Counted from the stretch's first letter, positions 10,550 to 21,258 are shown. The stretch is DNA of 64,000 bases from Aspidapion aeneum (GCA_963576565.1 CAUYVT010000106.1:62001-126000), one strand, 5' to 3'. The notes: a model not told the origin generated them from the letters alone. Program-made: numbers and translations.

Positions 10550-11520
10550 AAAAAAATTGTGGATACTATCCTAACAACGCAGAAATAAAGAGAGCATTAA
10601 AGAAAATGAAAATTAACTAATCACGTGGAATAGATGTAAAGGCAGAAATGCTCAAATATGGTGGTTAAGTTGTAGCTAACACATGGGCGCACCCAGGGGG
10701 GGGCCCCGGGGCCCGGGCCCCCCCAAGCCTAAGATTTTTGTATATTTTTTCCACATATTTCGTGAATAAACATAAAAAATAGCATGAAATACGACATCAT
10801 AAGGCCTCGGGCCCCCCAAGACATATTCCTGGGTGCGCTACTGGCTAACACCCTCCATATTCTACTGATTAAAATACTAAGTGAAAAAATAATAATCCCA
10901 AACAACTGGAAAGAATCACTATTATTCGACACAAGAAAGGCAAAAGAGAAGACCTAAAAAACTATCCATCTATAATACTCCTCAATATAATCTGTAAGCT
11001 TTTAACGAAAATATTAATAGTCAGACTAACAACAAAATTTGAAGGATATTAATCAAAAGAACAAGCAGACTGCAGAAAAGGTTTCAGTGCAGTTGACCAC
11101 CTGTTAACCATAAAAATCCTAAAAGAACGAGCCAACGAACACAACATTCCACTATATATTGCGTTTATAGAGTTTGAAAAAGCTTTCGATAGCATAGAGC
11201 ACTAGGTTGTAAAAGCATCTTTAATGAATAGCCGAATAGATCACAGATATATATAGCGAAGTAACAACATCAATCAAAACTCACGTAGGAACCTAGCCAA
11301 TCCGCATAGGAGGAGGTATCAGAATGGGTGACACAATATCCCGTAAATTATTTAACCAGGCCCTAAAAGATGTTTTTAAAAACTTAGATTGAGAAGAAAT
11401 AGGCATCAAAGTAGGCGGACAATACTTGAACCACCTAAGATATGCTGCACTGGATACAGCAGCGAAAAATATAGGCTTGAGTATACTACACTAAAACAAA
11501 AACTGATGAAACTTCCATCT
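10550..11520 (+). pseudogene. Decayed LINE reverse transcriptase, family B
   Basis: A remnant of the same LINE family as 49905-55045. Recognisable pieces in order are EIKRALKKMK and SRGIDVKAEMLKYGG near 10580-10665, then after a MITE insertion a stretch beginning near 10850. AEQ-type wording near 11060 is followed by the palm motif region YIAFIEFEKAFDSIEH near 11160-11205 (the family has IDFEKAFD). QYLNHLRYA near 11425-11455 precedes a tail resembling TAAKNIGLS. Many stops and frameshifts are present. Function in intact relatives is target-primed reverse transcription. Confidence 0.8.
10683..10843. mobile_element. hAT-type MITE with exact 8-bp target duplication
   Basis: GCTAACAC flanks the unit on both sides (10675-10682 and 10844-10851). 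The ends are ATGGGCGCACCCAGGGGGGG and CCTGGGTGCGCTACTG, the asymmetric termini shared by the MITEs at 61048, 62024 and 63081. The G-run/C-run ends enclose a short A+T centre with TTTTTCCACATATTTCGTGA. It is inserted in the family B LINE relic. Confidence 0.85.
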
Positions 11521-11546
11521 GTCCCTAAAAGTTAAAGCATGTCGTA

Positions 11547-12289
11547 CAGGGTGTCTCATTATATTTTTTCCCACCCTTTTAGGTCATTAATAATTGATAT
11601 AAGAATGTACAAGAAATTGTGTTCGAATTCGCTAAATTTTTTACTTTTAAATTGCATCTTGACTTTATTCCTGATGCTTACCGTATTTGACAGGCGCTCA
11701 AATTTATTTTTTTTGTAAATTGGATGCTCCTTATATTATTTAATTAACAGATTAGCCTTGGAACATATTTTCCAAAAATACCCGATATGCCGTAGTTTAG
11801 AGCCATAGTTTCTGAGATATTACCAATTATAACAATACCGCTCTTGTGTTAATTTTAGTATCTTTATTCCAAATTATGTTAGTCCCCATGTATCAACAGT
11901 GACTTTGTTGTCGTTACCGGTTGTCATTTTGAGCGTCATTTAAAAAAATAGTTGTCATTGTGACTGTTTATACATGGGGACCAACATAGTTCGAAATAAG
12001 GACACTGAAATTAACACAAACGTGGTAACTATTTATCAAAACTGCGACATATGGGGTATTTTTGGAAAGTATATTCCAAGCCTAATCTATAAATTAAATA
12101 ATATAAGGAGCATCCAATTTACAAAAACTATAAATTTGAGCGCCTGTCAAATACGGTAAGCATCAGGAATAAAGTCATGATGCAATTTAAAAGTAAAAAT
12201 TTCGCGAATTCGAACACAATTTCTTTCATATTTCTACATCAATTATTAATGGTCTAAAAGGGTGGGAAAAAATATATTGAGACACCCTG
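11547..12289. mobile_element. Long-TIR foldback element, family F1, copy 1
   Basis: The two halves are inverted copies of each other. Both ends read CAGGGTGTCTCATTATATTT-like / complement, followed inward by CCCACCCTTTTAG, TTAATAATTGAT, GTGTTCGAATTCGC and GCATCTTGACTTTATTCCTG. It is flanked by TA (11545-11546 and 12290-12291), as expected for mariner/Tc1-type insertion. The centre carries GTTAGTCCCCATGTAT and its inverted partner ATACATGGGGACCAAC. No transposase is encoded. Confidence 0.8.
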
Positions 12290-12291
12290 TA

Positions 12292-13821
12292 CAGCGTGTC
12301 CCATTTTCGATGGGATTAAATGGGAAACTCGGTTATTATTAAAGATATCGATTTTCTGATTGCACCTTAACGTGCTCTTTTTTGGAGCCCTTAAAAATGA
12401 TGTAATCAGATTTTTGCTATACCCCGTGGTTTCGCTAATACAGGGAGTTTTTGAAAAAATTGCATTTTAATTAATTCCTTGTATCTCGCTCATTTTGCAA
12501 GATATTTTTATTCTGTAAAAACCTTTCTATGGCAACTTTTTTAGAGAAAAATAATGACGTTGTCAATTTTTTAAAATATTGTTTAGTTTTTGAGATATGG
12601 TATTTATCATAAAAAAATTAAATACGGACCTGGATTTTTTTTATTACTATTTTGATTGGTTCCATGCTATTATTACCCTAAAATGATAAAACTTTAATAT
12701 TTTTTTGATTTAAGATTAAAAAAAACTATTTAATATTTGAAAAAAAAATTATAGTCCGAACCTGGAAATTTCCAACGTAATTATAAATTAAAAATTGTAA
12801 GACACACTAGTTGAAAGATTTTTAGTTTATCTGTTTTGTAAAGTAATGATAATTAAAAGATTTATAAATAAAGTAAAAACGTTAAAAAGTTACAAAAATC
12901 ATACTAATTATTTGATGGTAGCACAGCAGGTCGTGAAATTTACAGAACAAAAGCATGGAATTGACATTGTCATTTTACTTGTCATTTTTGTGAATGGCTT
13001 ACAATTATTTTAAATTGGCTAGAAATCGACCATATCCAGATTTTGAAAAATGTGATATGATTGACTGCTTCATTCAAGCAACAAAATCCCAATATTTAAA
13101 TGGCAGAAATATTTTTATGCAAAATGCGTTAAGAAAAATTACTCAAAAATGCCAACAATGTCTTACACATAATGGTAATCAGAAAAATTAGTTATTTCTT
13201 GTAATTTATTTTTTTTTGTATTTTTCGTAGACTTTATTTCAAATAAATCTGTAAATTAACGTAAAACCATTTTAATATGCTAAGTATCAAAACAGTTAAA
13301 CTAAATATTATTTAACTAGCAATTTTTAATTTATATTTATGTTGGAAATATCCAGGTTCGGCATAATTTTTTTTAAAAATATTAAATATTTTTTTTTACC
13401 TTAAAACAAAATTTTTTTAAATTTTTATTATTTTGTGATAATACTAGCATGAAACCAATCAAAATAGTACTAAAAAAAATCCAGGTCCGTATTTAATTTT
13501 TTTATGATAAATACCATATCTCAAAAACTAAACAATATTTTAAAAAGCTGACAACGTCATTATTTTCTTTTAAAAAAGTTGCCATGAAAAGGTTTTTACA
13601 GAATAAAAATATCTCGCAAAATAAGCGAGATACAAGGGATTATTGAAAATACAATTTTTTAAAAAACTCCCTGTATTAGCGAAACTACGGGGTATAGCAA
13701 AAATCTGATTACGCCATTTTAAAGGGCTCAAAAAAGAGCACGGTAAGGTGCAATCAGAAAATCAATATCTTTAATAATAACCGAGTTTCCAATTTAATCC
13801 CATCGAAAATGGGACACGCTG
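12292..13821. mobile_element. Long-TIR foldback element, family F2, copy 1
   Basis: Arms of roughly 600 bp are inverted repeats starting CAGCGTGTCCCATTTTCGAT then GGGATTAAATGGGAAACTCG. TA lies at 12290-12291 and 13822-13823. The left TA is shared with the F1 element, so the two elements sit back to back. The non-palindromic centre (about 12880-13260) holds a short open frame that also occurs in the second copy at 31351-32843. Confidence 0.85.
12994..13191 (+). CDS. Short conserved open frame inside foldback family F2 (65 aa)
   Basis: The product is 65 residues, starting MAYNYFKLARNRPYPDFEKC and containing FIQATKSQYLNGRNIFMQNA. A near-identical 62-residue frame is in copy 2 (31982-32170, minus strand). 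The copies differ by a few substitutions (N to H, I to F, N to D) and one in-frame 9-bp deletion that removes three codons near the C-terminus. I recognise no family; it has no signal peptide or membrane segment. It could be a captured exon of a host gene or an incidental frame. No splice or promoter evidence was found. The start is the first ATG after a stop and agrees between copies. Confidence 0.35.
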   Translation: MAYNYFKLARNRPYPDFEKCDMIDCFIQATKSQYLNGRNIFMQNALRKITQKCQQCLTHNGNQKN

Positions 13822-13823
13822 TA

Positions 13824-14564
13824 CATTATAGGTATACCCAAGGCCAACATAGCCCTGGTATACCTATCAGTTTTGTGCTCAACTGCGACTAGTAGTTACA
13901 AGTAAATTTAGCAGTTGTGTGTTTTTTTTATTTAATTTTTTTTTTATTAAAAGGAGTTTCTTTTTAAACAAGCTAAAAGATATATCTTAACAACAAAGTA
14001 GTTTAAAATGGTTACCTGTCAATAATTTGTGCATACAAACAAAATTTATCTGTTAAAAGTGATGGGTTTGCAACTTCTTTCCCATGCAATTTAGAGCTCA
14101 TTGTTTGTTTTTACTGCTCACTCCTGAGACGTAAAAAAATTAATTTTTTTAGAGGCACTCACAAGAGACGTATGTATTTAAAAGATGGCTTAAGAAGTAA
14201 ATAAGATAAGTTTAGCCGCGGTTTTTTTCGTATTTTTTGAAAATAAATGCTGTTTTGTTATTTAGCACTGTGCCTAAGAGTCATTTACAGCCGTAATAGC
14301 CAAGTTTAGAAAAACATTTCCAAACTAGTAAGAACCATTCATTTTGAAATTTGTATTGAAGAACTTGGCTTTACTTTTATCTCAATTCTTTTTACGGAAT
14401 ACCATTTTCGCGTACTTGGCTTTTTTTACATAAAATGTTTTTGTTATAATTTCACTCCTTTTTTAAAGGATTTGGATACTATTTAAGTTTTAAAGTAGTA
14501 AAATATACGGAATATTGTTCAAAACTTTTGCAATGCCTTAATAAAAAAAATTTCCTATGGTTTT
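13824..14564. other. No gene; 11-bp stem hairpin near its start
   Basis: ATAGGTATACC (about 13830-13840) pairs with GGTATACCTAT (about 13857-13867). The remainder is A+T-rich. It contains recurrent ACTTGGCTTT wording near 14300-14425, as a weak repeat. Confidence 0.35.
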
Positions 14565-14920
14565 ATTATAGTTCCTATCAGCCTTCTAAAGCTCGGCTCT
14601 CTAGCTTTCCTGGAAGTAGGCAATGTTACTTTTACATAATTTTGAATTTATAGAGGAGAAAAGTAAATTAAAACTTTGGAGGGTGTTTTTAATGTTTTCC
14701 TTATAGTTGTATCGTAGTTCCTATCGGCTTTCCAAAGCTCTGCTCACTAGCGTTTCTGGAAGTGGGCAATGTTACTTTTACATAACTTTACATTTACAAG
14801 GGACGGAAGCAAATTTAAATGTTGATGTTTTTTAATTTTTTCCAAGGGTTTAGTTATAATTTCTATCAGTCTGCCAAATTTCAGCTTTGTAGCATGTCTG
14901 GAAGTACAGTAGAATTTTGA
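14565..14920. repeat. Three diverged ~145-bp tandem repeats
   Basis: Three units begin near 14565, 14710 and 14850. Each has the order CTATCAGCCTTCYAAAGCTC-like, CTTTCCTGGAAGT, GCAATGTTACTTTTACATAA and a T-rich end. Identity drops in the third. Frames through them carry no recognised domain; the origin is unknown. Confidence 0.55.
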
Positions 14921-15477
14921 TGATTTATACATGAGTGAGTAAGTGGCAATTTCGATTTTTTTTGAAATTTCGTAATCACTTTACTGCTTTATGAAAGCCC
15001 ATGAAACTGGGAAGGATTGTTAACTTTATAAACATCTACGACTGTGCAAAGTTTGAATTTCGTAGCTCATTCAAAAGTAGAGTTTTAGATAGATCAAATA
15101 TGAGCTGAAATGTTTCAAGTAAAGGTGAAACAGCAGTTTACGCGAACTTGGCGGGGCACTGCCGTATCCCCAGATATTTTTTAAAATTAGCACGGGAAGG
15201 TGGTCAATATTATAACTGCGTCCAATTTTCAAACAATTCATATAATTTGTCATTATAGACGGTATTTCATACTATTGCAAAACAGTTTTTTACTGCAAAA
15301 ATTACAAATTTAAGAACGGGGTAACGGACTCTTAAGAATCGAATGCCATAAGTACTTCAATGGCCAACAAATTTTACTATTCAGCGTCGGACTGGAACAG
15401 GGAATGTTTTTTAATAGAATATTTTTAGTTTTTTTTAAACCAATAAATCATTTAGGATAATTTGAGCGGTCCATGGT
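14921..15477. other. No recognisable feature
   Basis: A+T-rich sequence continuing from the tandem repeats. It contains AACTTGGCGGGGCACTGCCG near 15145, reminiscent of a hAT-type end, but no partner was found. Confidence 0.3.
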
Positions 15478-17330
15478 CCATGGTGATCCTAATTTTTTCG
15501 AGAAAAAAAAAAGTTGCTCCGATATCAAAAATTTTTATATATTTTTGCGTTTCAGATGATTTTGAAACCTTTTTGTCGCGCCGTCTGTCTGTCTGTCTGT
15601 CTGTATGTCTGTATGTCTGTATGTCTGTATGTCTGTATGCCTGTATGTCTGTATGTCTGTATGTCTGTATGTCTGTATGTCTGTATGTCTGTATGTCTGT
15701 ATGTCTGTATGTCTGTATGCCTGTATGCCTGTATGCCTGTATGTCTGTATGTCTGTATGTCTGTATGTCTGTATGTCTGTATGTCTGTATGTCTGTATGT
15801 CTGTATGTCTGTATGTCTGTATGTCTGTATGTCTGTATGTCTGTATGTCTGTATGTCTGTATGTCTGTATGTCTGTATGTCTGTATGTCTGTATGTCTGT
15901 ATGTCTGTATGTCTGTATGTCTGTATGTCTGTATGTCTGTATGTCTGTATGTCTGTATGTCTGTATGTCTGTATGTCTGTATGTCTGTATGTCTGTATGT
16001 CTGTATGTCTGTATGTCTGTATGTCTGTATGTCTGTATGTCTGTATGTCTGTATGTCTGTATGTCTGTATGTCTGTATGTTTGTATGTCTGTATGTCTGT
16101 ATGTCTGTATGTCTGTATGTCTGTATGTCTGTATGTCTGTATGTCTGTATGTCTGTATGTCTGTATGTCTGTATGTCTGTATGTCTGTATGTCTGTATGT
16201 CTGTATGTCTGTATGTCTGTATGTCTGTATGTCTGTATGTCTGTATGTCTGTATGTCTGTATGTCTGTATGTCTGTATGTCTGTATGTCTGTATGTCTGT
16301 ATGTCTGTATGTCTGTATGTCTGTATGTCTGTATGTCTGTATGTCTGTATGTCTGTATGTCTGTATGTCTGTATGTCTGTATGTCTGTATGTCTGTATGT
16401 CTGTATGTCTGTATGTCTGTATGTCTGTATGTCTGTATGTCTGTATGTCTGTATGTCTGTATGTCTGTATGTCTGTATGTCTGTATGTCTGTATGTCTGT
16501 ATGTCTGTATGTCTGTATGTCTGTATGTCTGTATGTCTGTATGTCTGTATGTCTGTATGTCTGTATGTCTGTATGTCTGTATGTCTGTATGTCTGTATGT
16601 CTGTATGTCTGTATGTCTGTATGTCTGTATGTCTGTATGTCTGTATGTCTGTATGTCTGTATGTCTGTATGTCTGTATGTCTGTATGTCTGTATGTCTGT
16701 ATGTCTGTATGTCTGTATGTCTGTATGTCTGTATGTCTGTATGTCTGTATGTCTGTATGTCTGTATGTCTGTCTGTAACGACCAACGGGCATAACTCAAA
16801 AACCGCTTGGCCGATTTTAATGAAATTTGGTACCTAGGCTGGGTCTTGGGTCGAGATGGTTCTATTTAAAAATGAACAAAATCCACCGAACACAAGCCAA
16901 ATAAAAGGGTGGGGGGAGATTTCAAAAATTAGAGTTTATGTGAAAATATGGCGTGTGTGATATCAAACGAAAGGTAATTGAGTATGGAGTTAAACAAAAT
17001 ACATTTTAGTTTTTTTTTCTTCAAAAAGGGTGGGGGTAGGTTAAAAAAATTAGTTTACGTAAAAATATGGCGTGTGTGATATCAAACGAAAGGTAATTGA
17101 GTCCGGAGTTAAACAAAATATATTTTAGTTTTTGTTTTTTAAAAAGTGGGGATAGATTTCAAAAATTTGAGTTTAAGTCAATACATGGCTTGTGTGGTAT
17201 CAAACAAAAGGTAATTTAATCTGGAGTTGATTAAGATATATTTCAGTTTTTAGTTTTATTAGCTCGCACGTACACTATAACTATAGTACCTAGTGTGGGC
17301 CTAGGGGCCCATATATTGGCAGAGTATTTT
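15478..17330 (+). mobile_element. (CTGT)n-core repeat, copy 2, with expanded core
   Basis: Same family as the copy at 9281, lacking the first palindromic end: it starts at ATGGTGATCC after a local GGTCCATGGTCCATGG duplication. The core is an expanded ~1.19-kb CTGTATGT array. Downstream are the conserved ACTCAAAAACCGCTTGGCCG segment, three G-rich subrepeats, and the terminal palindrome ending GGCAGAGTATTTT at 17330. The right flank is a hAT transposase remnant, the left flank is not, so the insertion is accompanied by rearrangement. Confidence 0.8.
15584..16777. repeat. (CTGTATGT)n microsatellite, ~1.2 kb
   Basis: An octamer array with about 145 units. Interruptions are few: CTGTATGC units cluster near 15638 and 15718-15740, and one TTGTATGT occurs at 16081. 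Because 8 is not a multiple of 3, all frames on both strands stay open for ~400 codons (C-L-Y-V-C-M-S-V type and R-H-T-D-I-Q-T-Y type). These are not genes. Confidence 0.95.
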
Positions 17331-17975
17331 GCTACATTTTCATTATATTCGGTAATGTATTGACTATAGGCATTATTCAATTGGCACCTAATATCTGTCT
17401 CGCCTAGCATAGAAAATTCTATGTGGTTATTTAAATAAGTAGCACTTACTTTGTGTATTTTACTTTTCACTAAAGTGTTTGATATCACATATTCCCTTTG
17501 CCGTCCACGCAGGATCACTCCATGGATTTTTCATAATAAAACAAATAAAGCAAAAACCAGTTTTCAGGATTCTGTAATTTTTTATTACTTGCACTAAAAT
17601 TTTGGTTAATTTTTAGGATTTTTAGGTCCGGTCTATGTGGCCCTAAAAATTTTATTTGTAATCGAAGTTCAGTCAACGTATTTAAATTTGCACAGTTAAT
17701 TATATAATCGACGGTATTTATTTCCATTTTAAAAACAAACAAAAAAATCAAAACAAACTCATACGTCTTCACTAAGGATAGAACCGGCAACACGTAGGAA
17801 GGGCAACGAACGGTTTGGCACGATGAATATGGCCGACGTTAACAAAAACAAACATTCCTTTCACCCCCGCGCGAGAGCACTCACCCATACACCGCTAAAA
17901 AATGGGTGAAATTGAAACCTTGTCCCGTGCAGTGCTGCCGGCTTGTAATTATTTACGCTAAAAAAAAGTTTACCC

Positions 17976-18806
17976 AATTGAGAAGCAACTGGCCAAAATG
18001 CATTAAATCCATTTTTTGTAATTTTCGGGCTAAATATGCTTTGCTTTTTTGTCAATCTATAATGAAAACAACCCAATTCAATCAAAGCGCATTAAATCCA
18101 TTGAGAGTAGCCATAGGCAAATATTAACATCAACATCTTGATGTTTGTTCTAACTTAGTTTGCTCTTTTTTTAAGTTTTTGTTAAAAAAACATATTGTCA
18201 CGACTATATTTGTGACAAGTGGTATCTCTACCATATATGTCACAAGGTTTGTTATTTAGTGCCCTTGTGACTGAGGGATAAAGGGGAAGATGAATTTAGT
18301 TATGAAGAATCCAAATTTATGAATGTATTACAAATAAAACAGGTTAACATTTACAAAATATTACCATGACATTAACAGTATAAACTGATACATTCTATGG
18401 GGCATGCGTGCTGGAGAGACAGGTCCCTTTGGACCGTACAGAGTGGACCTTATAAGGCCGTATAAAAAGTACCCACTACAGGAGGTTGTACGTGGGGTGT
18501 ATTTTGTACGGACCACGTATTTCAGTGGTGTACTGGGTGTGTATTGTACGGGCCACGTATTTCAGTGGTGTACTGGGTGTGGTTCGTACGGGCCACGTAT
18601 TTCAGTGGTGTACTGGGTGTGGTTAGTAGGGACCACGTATTTCAGTGGTGTACTGGGTTGATCACTTGTAACAGTGATGCCGGTCTATTTTCCTGCATCG
18701 GCTTTTATAGATTATTGCTACGTTTTTATAGTGGTTTAATTAAATTTTAAACTATTTTATGACAATATTTTGGATTCAATGCATTTTGGTCAGTTGCTTC
18801 TCAATT
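17976..18806. mobile_element. TIR element nested in the hAT remnant
   Basis: The left end AATTGAGAAGCAACTGGCCA, then AAATGCATT, is matched at the right end by the inverted AATTGAGAAGCAACTGACCA, then AAATGCATT. The arms are ~36 bp with about two mismatches. In the second hAT copy the region around 39550-39565 runs straight through this site, so it acts as an empty site. No transposase frame is seen. The interior includes a minisatellite. Superfamily unassigned. Confidence 0.7.
18503..18659. repeat. Four-copy 40-bp minisatellite
   Basis: The unit contains CCACGTATTTCAGTGGTGTA and CTGGGTGTG; starts of the CCACGTAT word are spaced exactly 40 bp apart (18512, 18552, 18592, 18632). It is inside the nested TIR element. 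Confidence 0.9.
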
Positions 18807-19153
18807 GATCGCCTTTTGTTAACCACAGATAAAAAAAAGTACTAGACATGTCGTAAGGCAAGACTTAACTTAATTTACTGTTTGTTGTCTAGTTTTGGGA
18901 GGGCACTGCCCCGTTGTCCTCCCTGTAGCAGCCGCCACTGCCTGGGACCTTATAGTACACTTTGCGCAGCCCACGAGAAAGACCGACCCGGGCGCGGAAA
19001 TATCACGTGACCGTAGAAGTCCCACAAAAAAAGCCTCACGGCCCGCTGTCATTATAAAACATGTGTGTGTTCAGTTTTGGTATGTTTATTTACGTCGATT
19101 TTTTTTTAATTCGGGCACGAATTTTATGTGAATTTTATCAAAGTTATTAAAAT

Positions 19154-19190
19154 AACGCAGCCCACGAAAAAGACTGTAGTGGGCTGCGTT
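19154..19190. repeat. 11-bp perfect-stem hairpin
   Basis: AACGCAGCCCA (19154-19164) pairs exactly with TGGGCTGCGTT (19180-19190) around a 15-base loop. Its left half repeats the GCAGCCCACGA-AAAGAC phrase of the nearby inverted-repeat arm. Confidence 0.55.
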
Positions 19191-19319
19191 AAAATAATTA
19201 ATGGCTAATGAGTAAATTATAAAGAAAATACCTATAAGATAAACAATGCCGCGAACGTGTAATTAGTGTTGTTCCTTGTCGGTCCAACTATAAAACTGAA
19301 ACCTAATATGTTGCAAACG

Positions 19320-19735
19320 GGAAAGAAGTGGTAAAAGGTAAGATCTTGGATAAGATTGATCAAGTAATAGACATCCTTAGTGACATTTTCGATAGTGAGA
19401 GTGATAAATGTGTTCAGTTGTCATTTCTTATTGAACAATTAGGTCTCTTGAAAAGGTAACCTGAGAATCGAAGATATGGTGGATACACTTTAATGTTGGC
19501 TTCATCTTTTTTTATCCAGTTATCCAATTCATACACGTCAATTTACAATTCTAAGGTAATATGTCTTCCGCACCCTCGCAATATTAAAAAACTGATTTGT
19601 AAAATATTGTTAACAGATAGTAATCTCTCTGGTAGTGTGAAATATTTAAAAAGTAAGATACAGCTTTTAAAAGAACATGAGTTGGTAGTTAACTTACACT
19701 TTATTGAAATAGATATTAAACTTTGTGCTGGGTAA
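19320..19735 (+). pseudogene. P-element/THAP9-like transposase fragment
   Basis: The frame reads IDQVIDILSDIFDSESDKCV, then SFLIEQLGLLKR, a stop, then RRYGGYTLMLASSFFIQLSN, YTSIYNSKVICLPHPRNIKK, SNLSGSVKYLKSKI and LLKEHELVVNLHFIEIDIKL. The order (RRY...L, Y...L-PHPR-I, then hydrophobic-LH-x-DE-I) is that of P-element-type transposases, which cut and paste their own DNA. The acidic DE pair expected in LHxDEI is degraded (FIEID). An in-frame stop occurs near 19458, and only the early catalytic region is present. About 19860-19945 may be a further piece after a pyrimidine tract ending in CAG, but I cannot place it. Confidence 0.6.
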
Positions 19736-20391
19736 TTTTTCAAAAAATTATTGACGACCACTACATTCAGTTCATTGAATGGGAAAACCATCTCACTTAT
19801 TCACAAAATCACTTGTTTCTTTTTAATAAATTATTGTAAAATGTTTTATATTGAAATTTTTTTTTCAGATAACTCTAGCGAGTGTTGTGGAGAAAAACTA
19901 TTGTCAAAGCTTGAAAAAATTAGTTTAAGGGCATGTAAAGTTTTTTGAAATAATTTTATTAAAAAAAACAATGATTTATTGTCTGCTAATAAATCTTTGA
20001 ATAAGAACTCAAAGATAAAGACAGTCAAAGAAAAATTAAAAAACTAAAAGCTTAGGTCTGATATATCCAATTTTGAAAGACTTGTATAAATTTGAAGTTA
20101 CCAACGATATTATGTACCTAATATATGTACCTGAAGATATTAGAGTGCAAATTTTGTATAATTTTTTATTTTATAGATTCAGTTCTTTTATCCATAATAA
20201 ACACATATATCAGTAAAATATATTTTTCAATTTTTGCCTATAAAAGAACAAAAATTTTTTGTTAATTTATTTAAATTGTGTGAAAACATATAATATATTA
20301 AGCAATACAATAAGAATCCTGGGACTCCTAAGATCACGTGACCGCCGACTTGCTTATAACGCGCCATGGCCGGTCTTTGTCGTTGGTTGCG

Positions 20392-21084
20392 TACACTTTG
20401 GTATCCCCGAGTTGCTCGACGGGCCAATTCGGCGCTGTTACTATTATAGTCTGGTAACTTAAAACGGCCATTTTGCGCGATTAATGCCTCAGTCATTTGG
20501 CTCCTATTTGACGTCGTTAGAGTTGTAAAAATTATTTGGTCGCGTATTGTGTTTCTTTATAAATGTCAAACTGCTGAGTGGGTTTGGTTTGTTTATCGGG
20601 TCGTTATGTTATCGCGAAGCTCTATTTCCTTTAATTCGATATCGGTTTTCTTTTAAAAGGCCATGCTTGGAAAATTAATATTGTCTACGCTAAAAAACCA
20701 GTATCGTGTAATACAAATAAAAGCGGGGTAGGCCAAATTGGCACACAGATTCTAGACTTTCTAAAACTCTCTCAAAAACTCTATTACCAAATATTAAAAT
20801 GAAACAAGTAGGTAACATTAGTTCAGGCCCTACATCCGAGATTCAAGCAATATGCTGCGTTTAATGATAGAAGCGACACGCTTGGTGTGATAGCAGGGGG
20901 ATGGTGCCCCCCTTAAACGTGCTTTTTGATAGTTTTTTGCTAATAACTTGAAAACAGTCAACTTTTCAAAAAATAAATATTTTTTTTGTGCTTTTTTTTT
21001 CCTTAACATTATGTTTTTCTCCAAAAATATTTTTGCTTAAAAGTTGGTTGTATACAGTTAAATACTTATTGGGCTAGACATATT
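20392..21084. other. No gene recognised
   Basis: Less A+T-rich at the start (GGTATCCCCGAGTTGCTCGA, GGGCCAATTCGGCGCTG) then A+T-rich. CCCCCCTTAAACGTGC near 20908 recalls the phrase at 2500-2525. No motif-bearing open frame is seen. Confidence 0.35.
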
Positions 21085-21222
21085 TAGCTCACACATATAC
21101 TATACTATAGTAGTGTGAGCTATGGTGATCCTAATTTTTTGAGAAAAAAAAAGTTGCTCTGATTTCAAAATTTTTTATATATCTTTGCGTTTCAGATGAT
21201 TTTCAAACTTTTTTTTTGCGCC

Positions 21223-21258
<36 letters not shown>

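Larger units (their letters stand above)
17331..18940 (-). pseudogene. ZMYM1-like hAT transposase remnant, copy 1 (5' part)
   Basis: On the minus strand the frame starts MEINTVDYIINCANLNTLTE near 17727, continues with KFLGPHRPDLKI and NQNF, and later gives NNHIEFSMLGETDIRCQLN and YNENVAKYS before the adjoining repeat cuts it off. The arrangement (TTF-type zinc-finger region with W-C-C words in the homologue at 39780-40310, then the SMLGKxxIxxQL motif) is that of hAT transposases related to ZMYM1. The upstream end at 18940 reads, on the minus strand, CAGTGGCGGCTGCTACAGGG, a hAT-like terminus. Frameshifts near 17515, the internal insertion and loss of the catalytic C-terminus make it non-functional. 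Confidence 0.75.
18965..20391. repeat. Pair of ~65-bp inverted repeats bracketing a P-like remnant
   Basis: The left arm at 18965-19024 reads CGCAGCCCACGAGAAAGACC..., then GGGCGCG, TCACGTGA and AGTCCCA. The right arm, reverse complement of 20320-20391, reads CGCAACCAACGACAAAGACC..., then GGCGCG, GTCACGTGA and AGTCCCA. The right arm has about 14 extra bases in the middle. These may be terminal repeats of the element that supplied the enclosed transposase remnant, but the true ends are not proven. Confidence 0.5.

Noticed and set aside
15584..16777. CRISPR-like regular array
   Set aside because: The repeat unit is 8 bp with no spacers, in a eukaryotic transposon context.
15452..16837. Open frames of over 400 codons on both strands
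   Set aside because: They are translations of a CTGTATGT microsatellite; an 8-bp period keeps all frames open regardless of coding.
17861..18127. Short frames in the hAT leader on both strands
   Set aside because: The matching leader in the second hAT copy does not preserve these frames, and the nested element interrupts them.
19154..19190. Histone-type stem-loop or Rho-independent terminator
   Set aside because: The stem is 11 bp with a 15-base loop, no U-run, no nearby histone gene, and the organism is eukaryotic.
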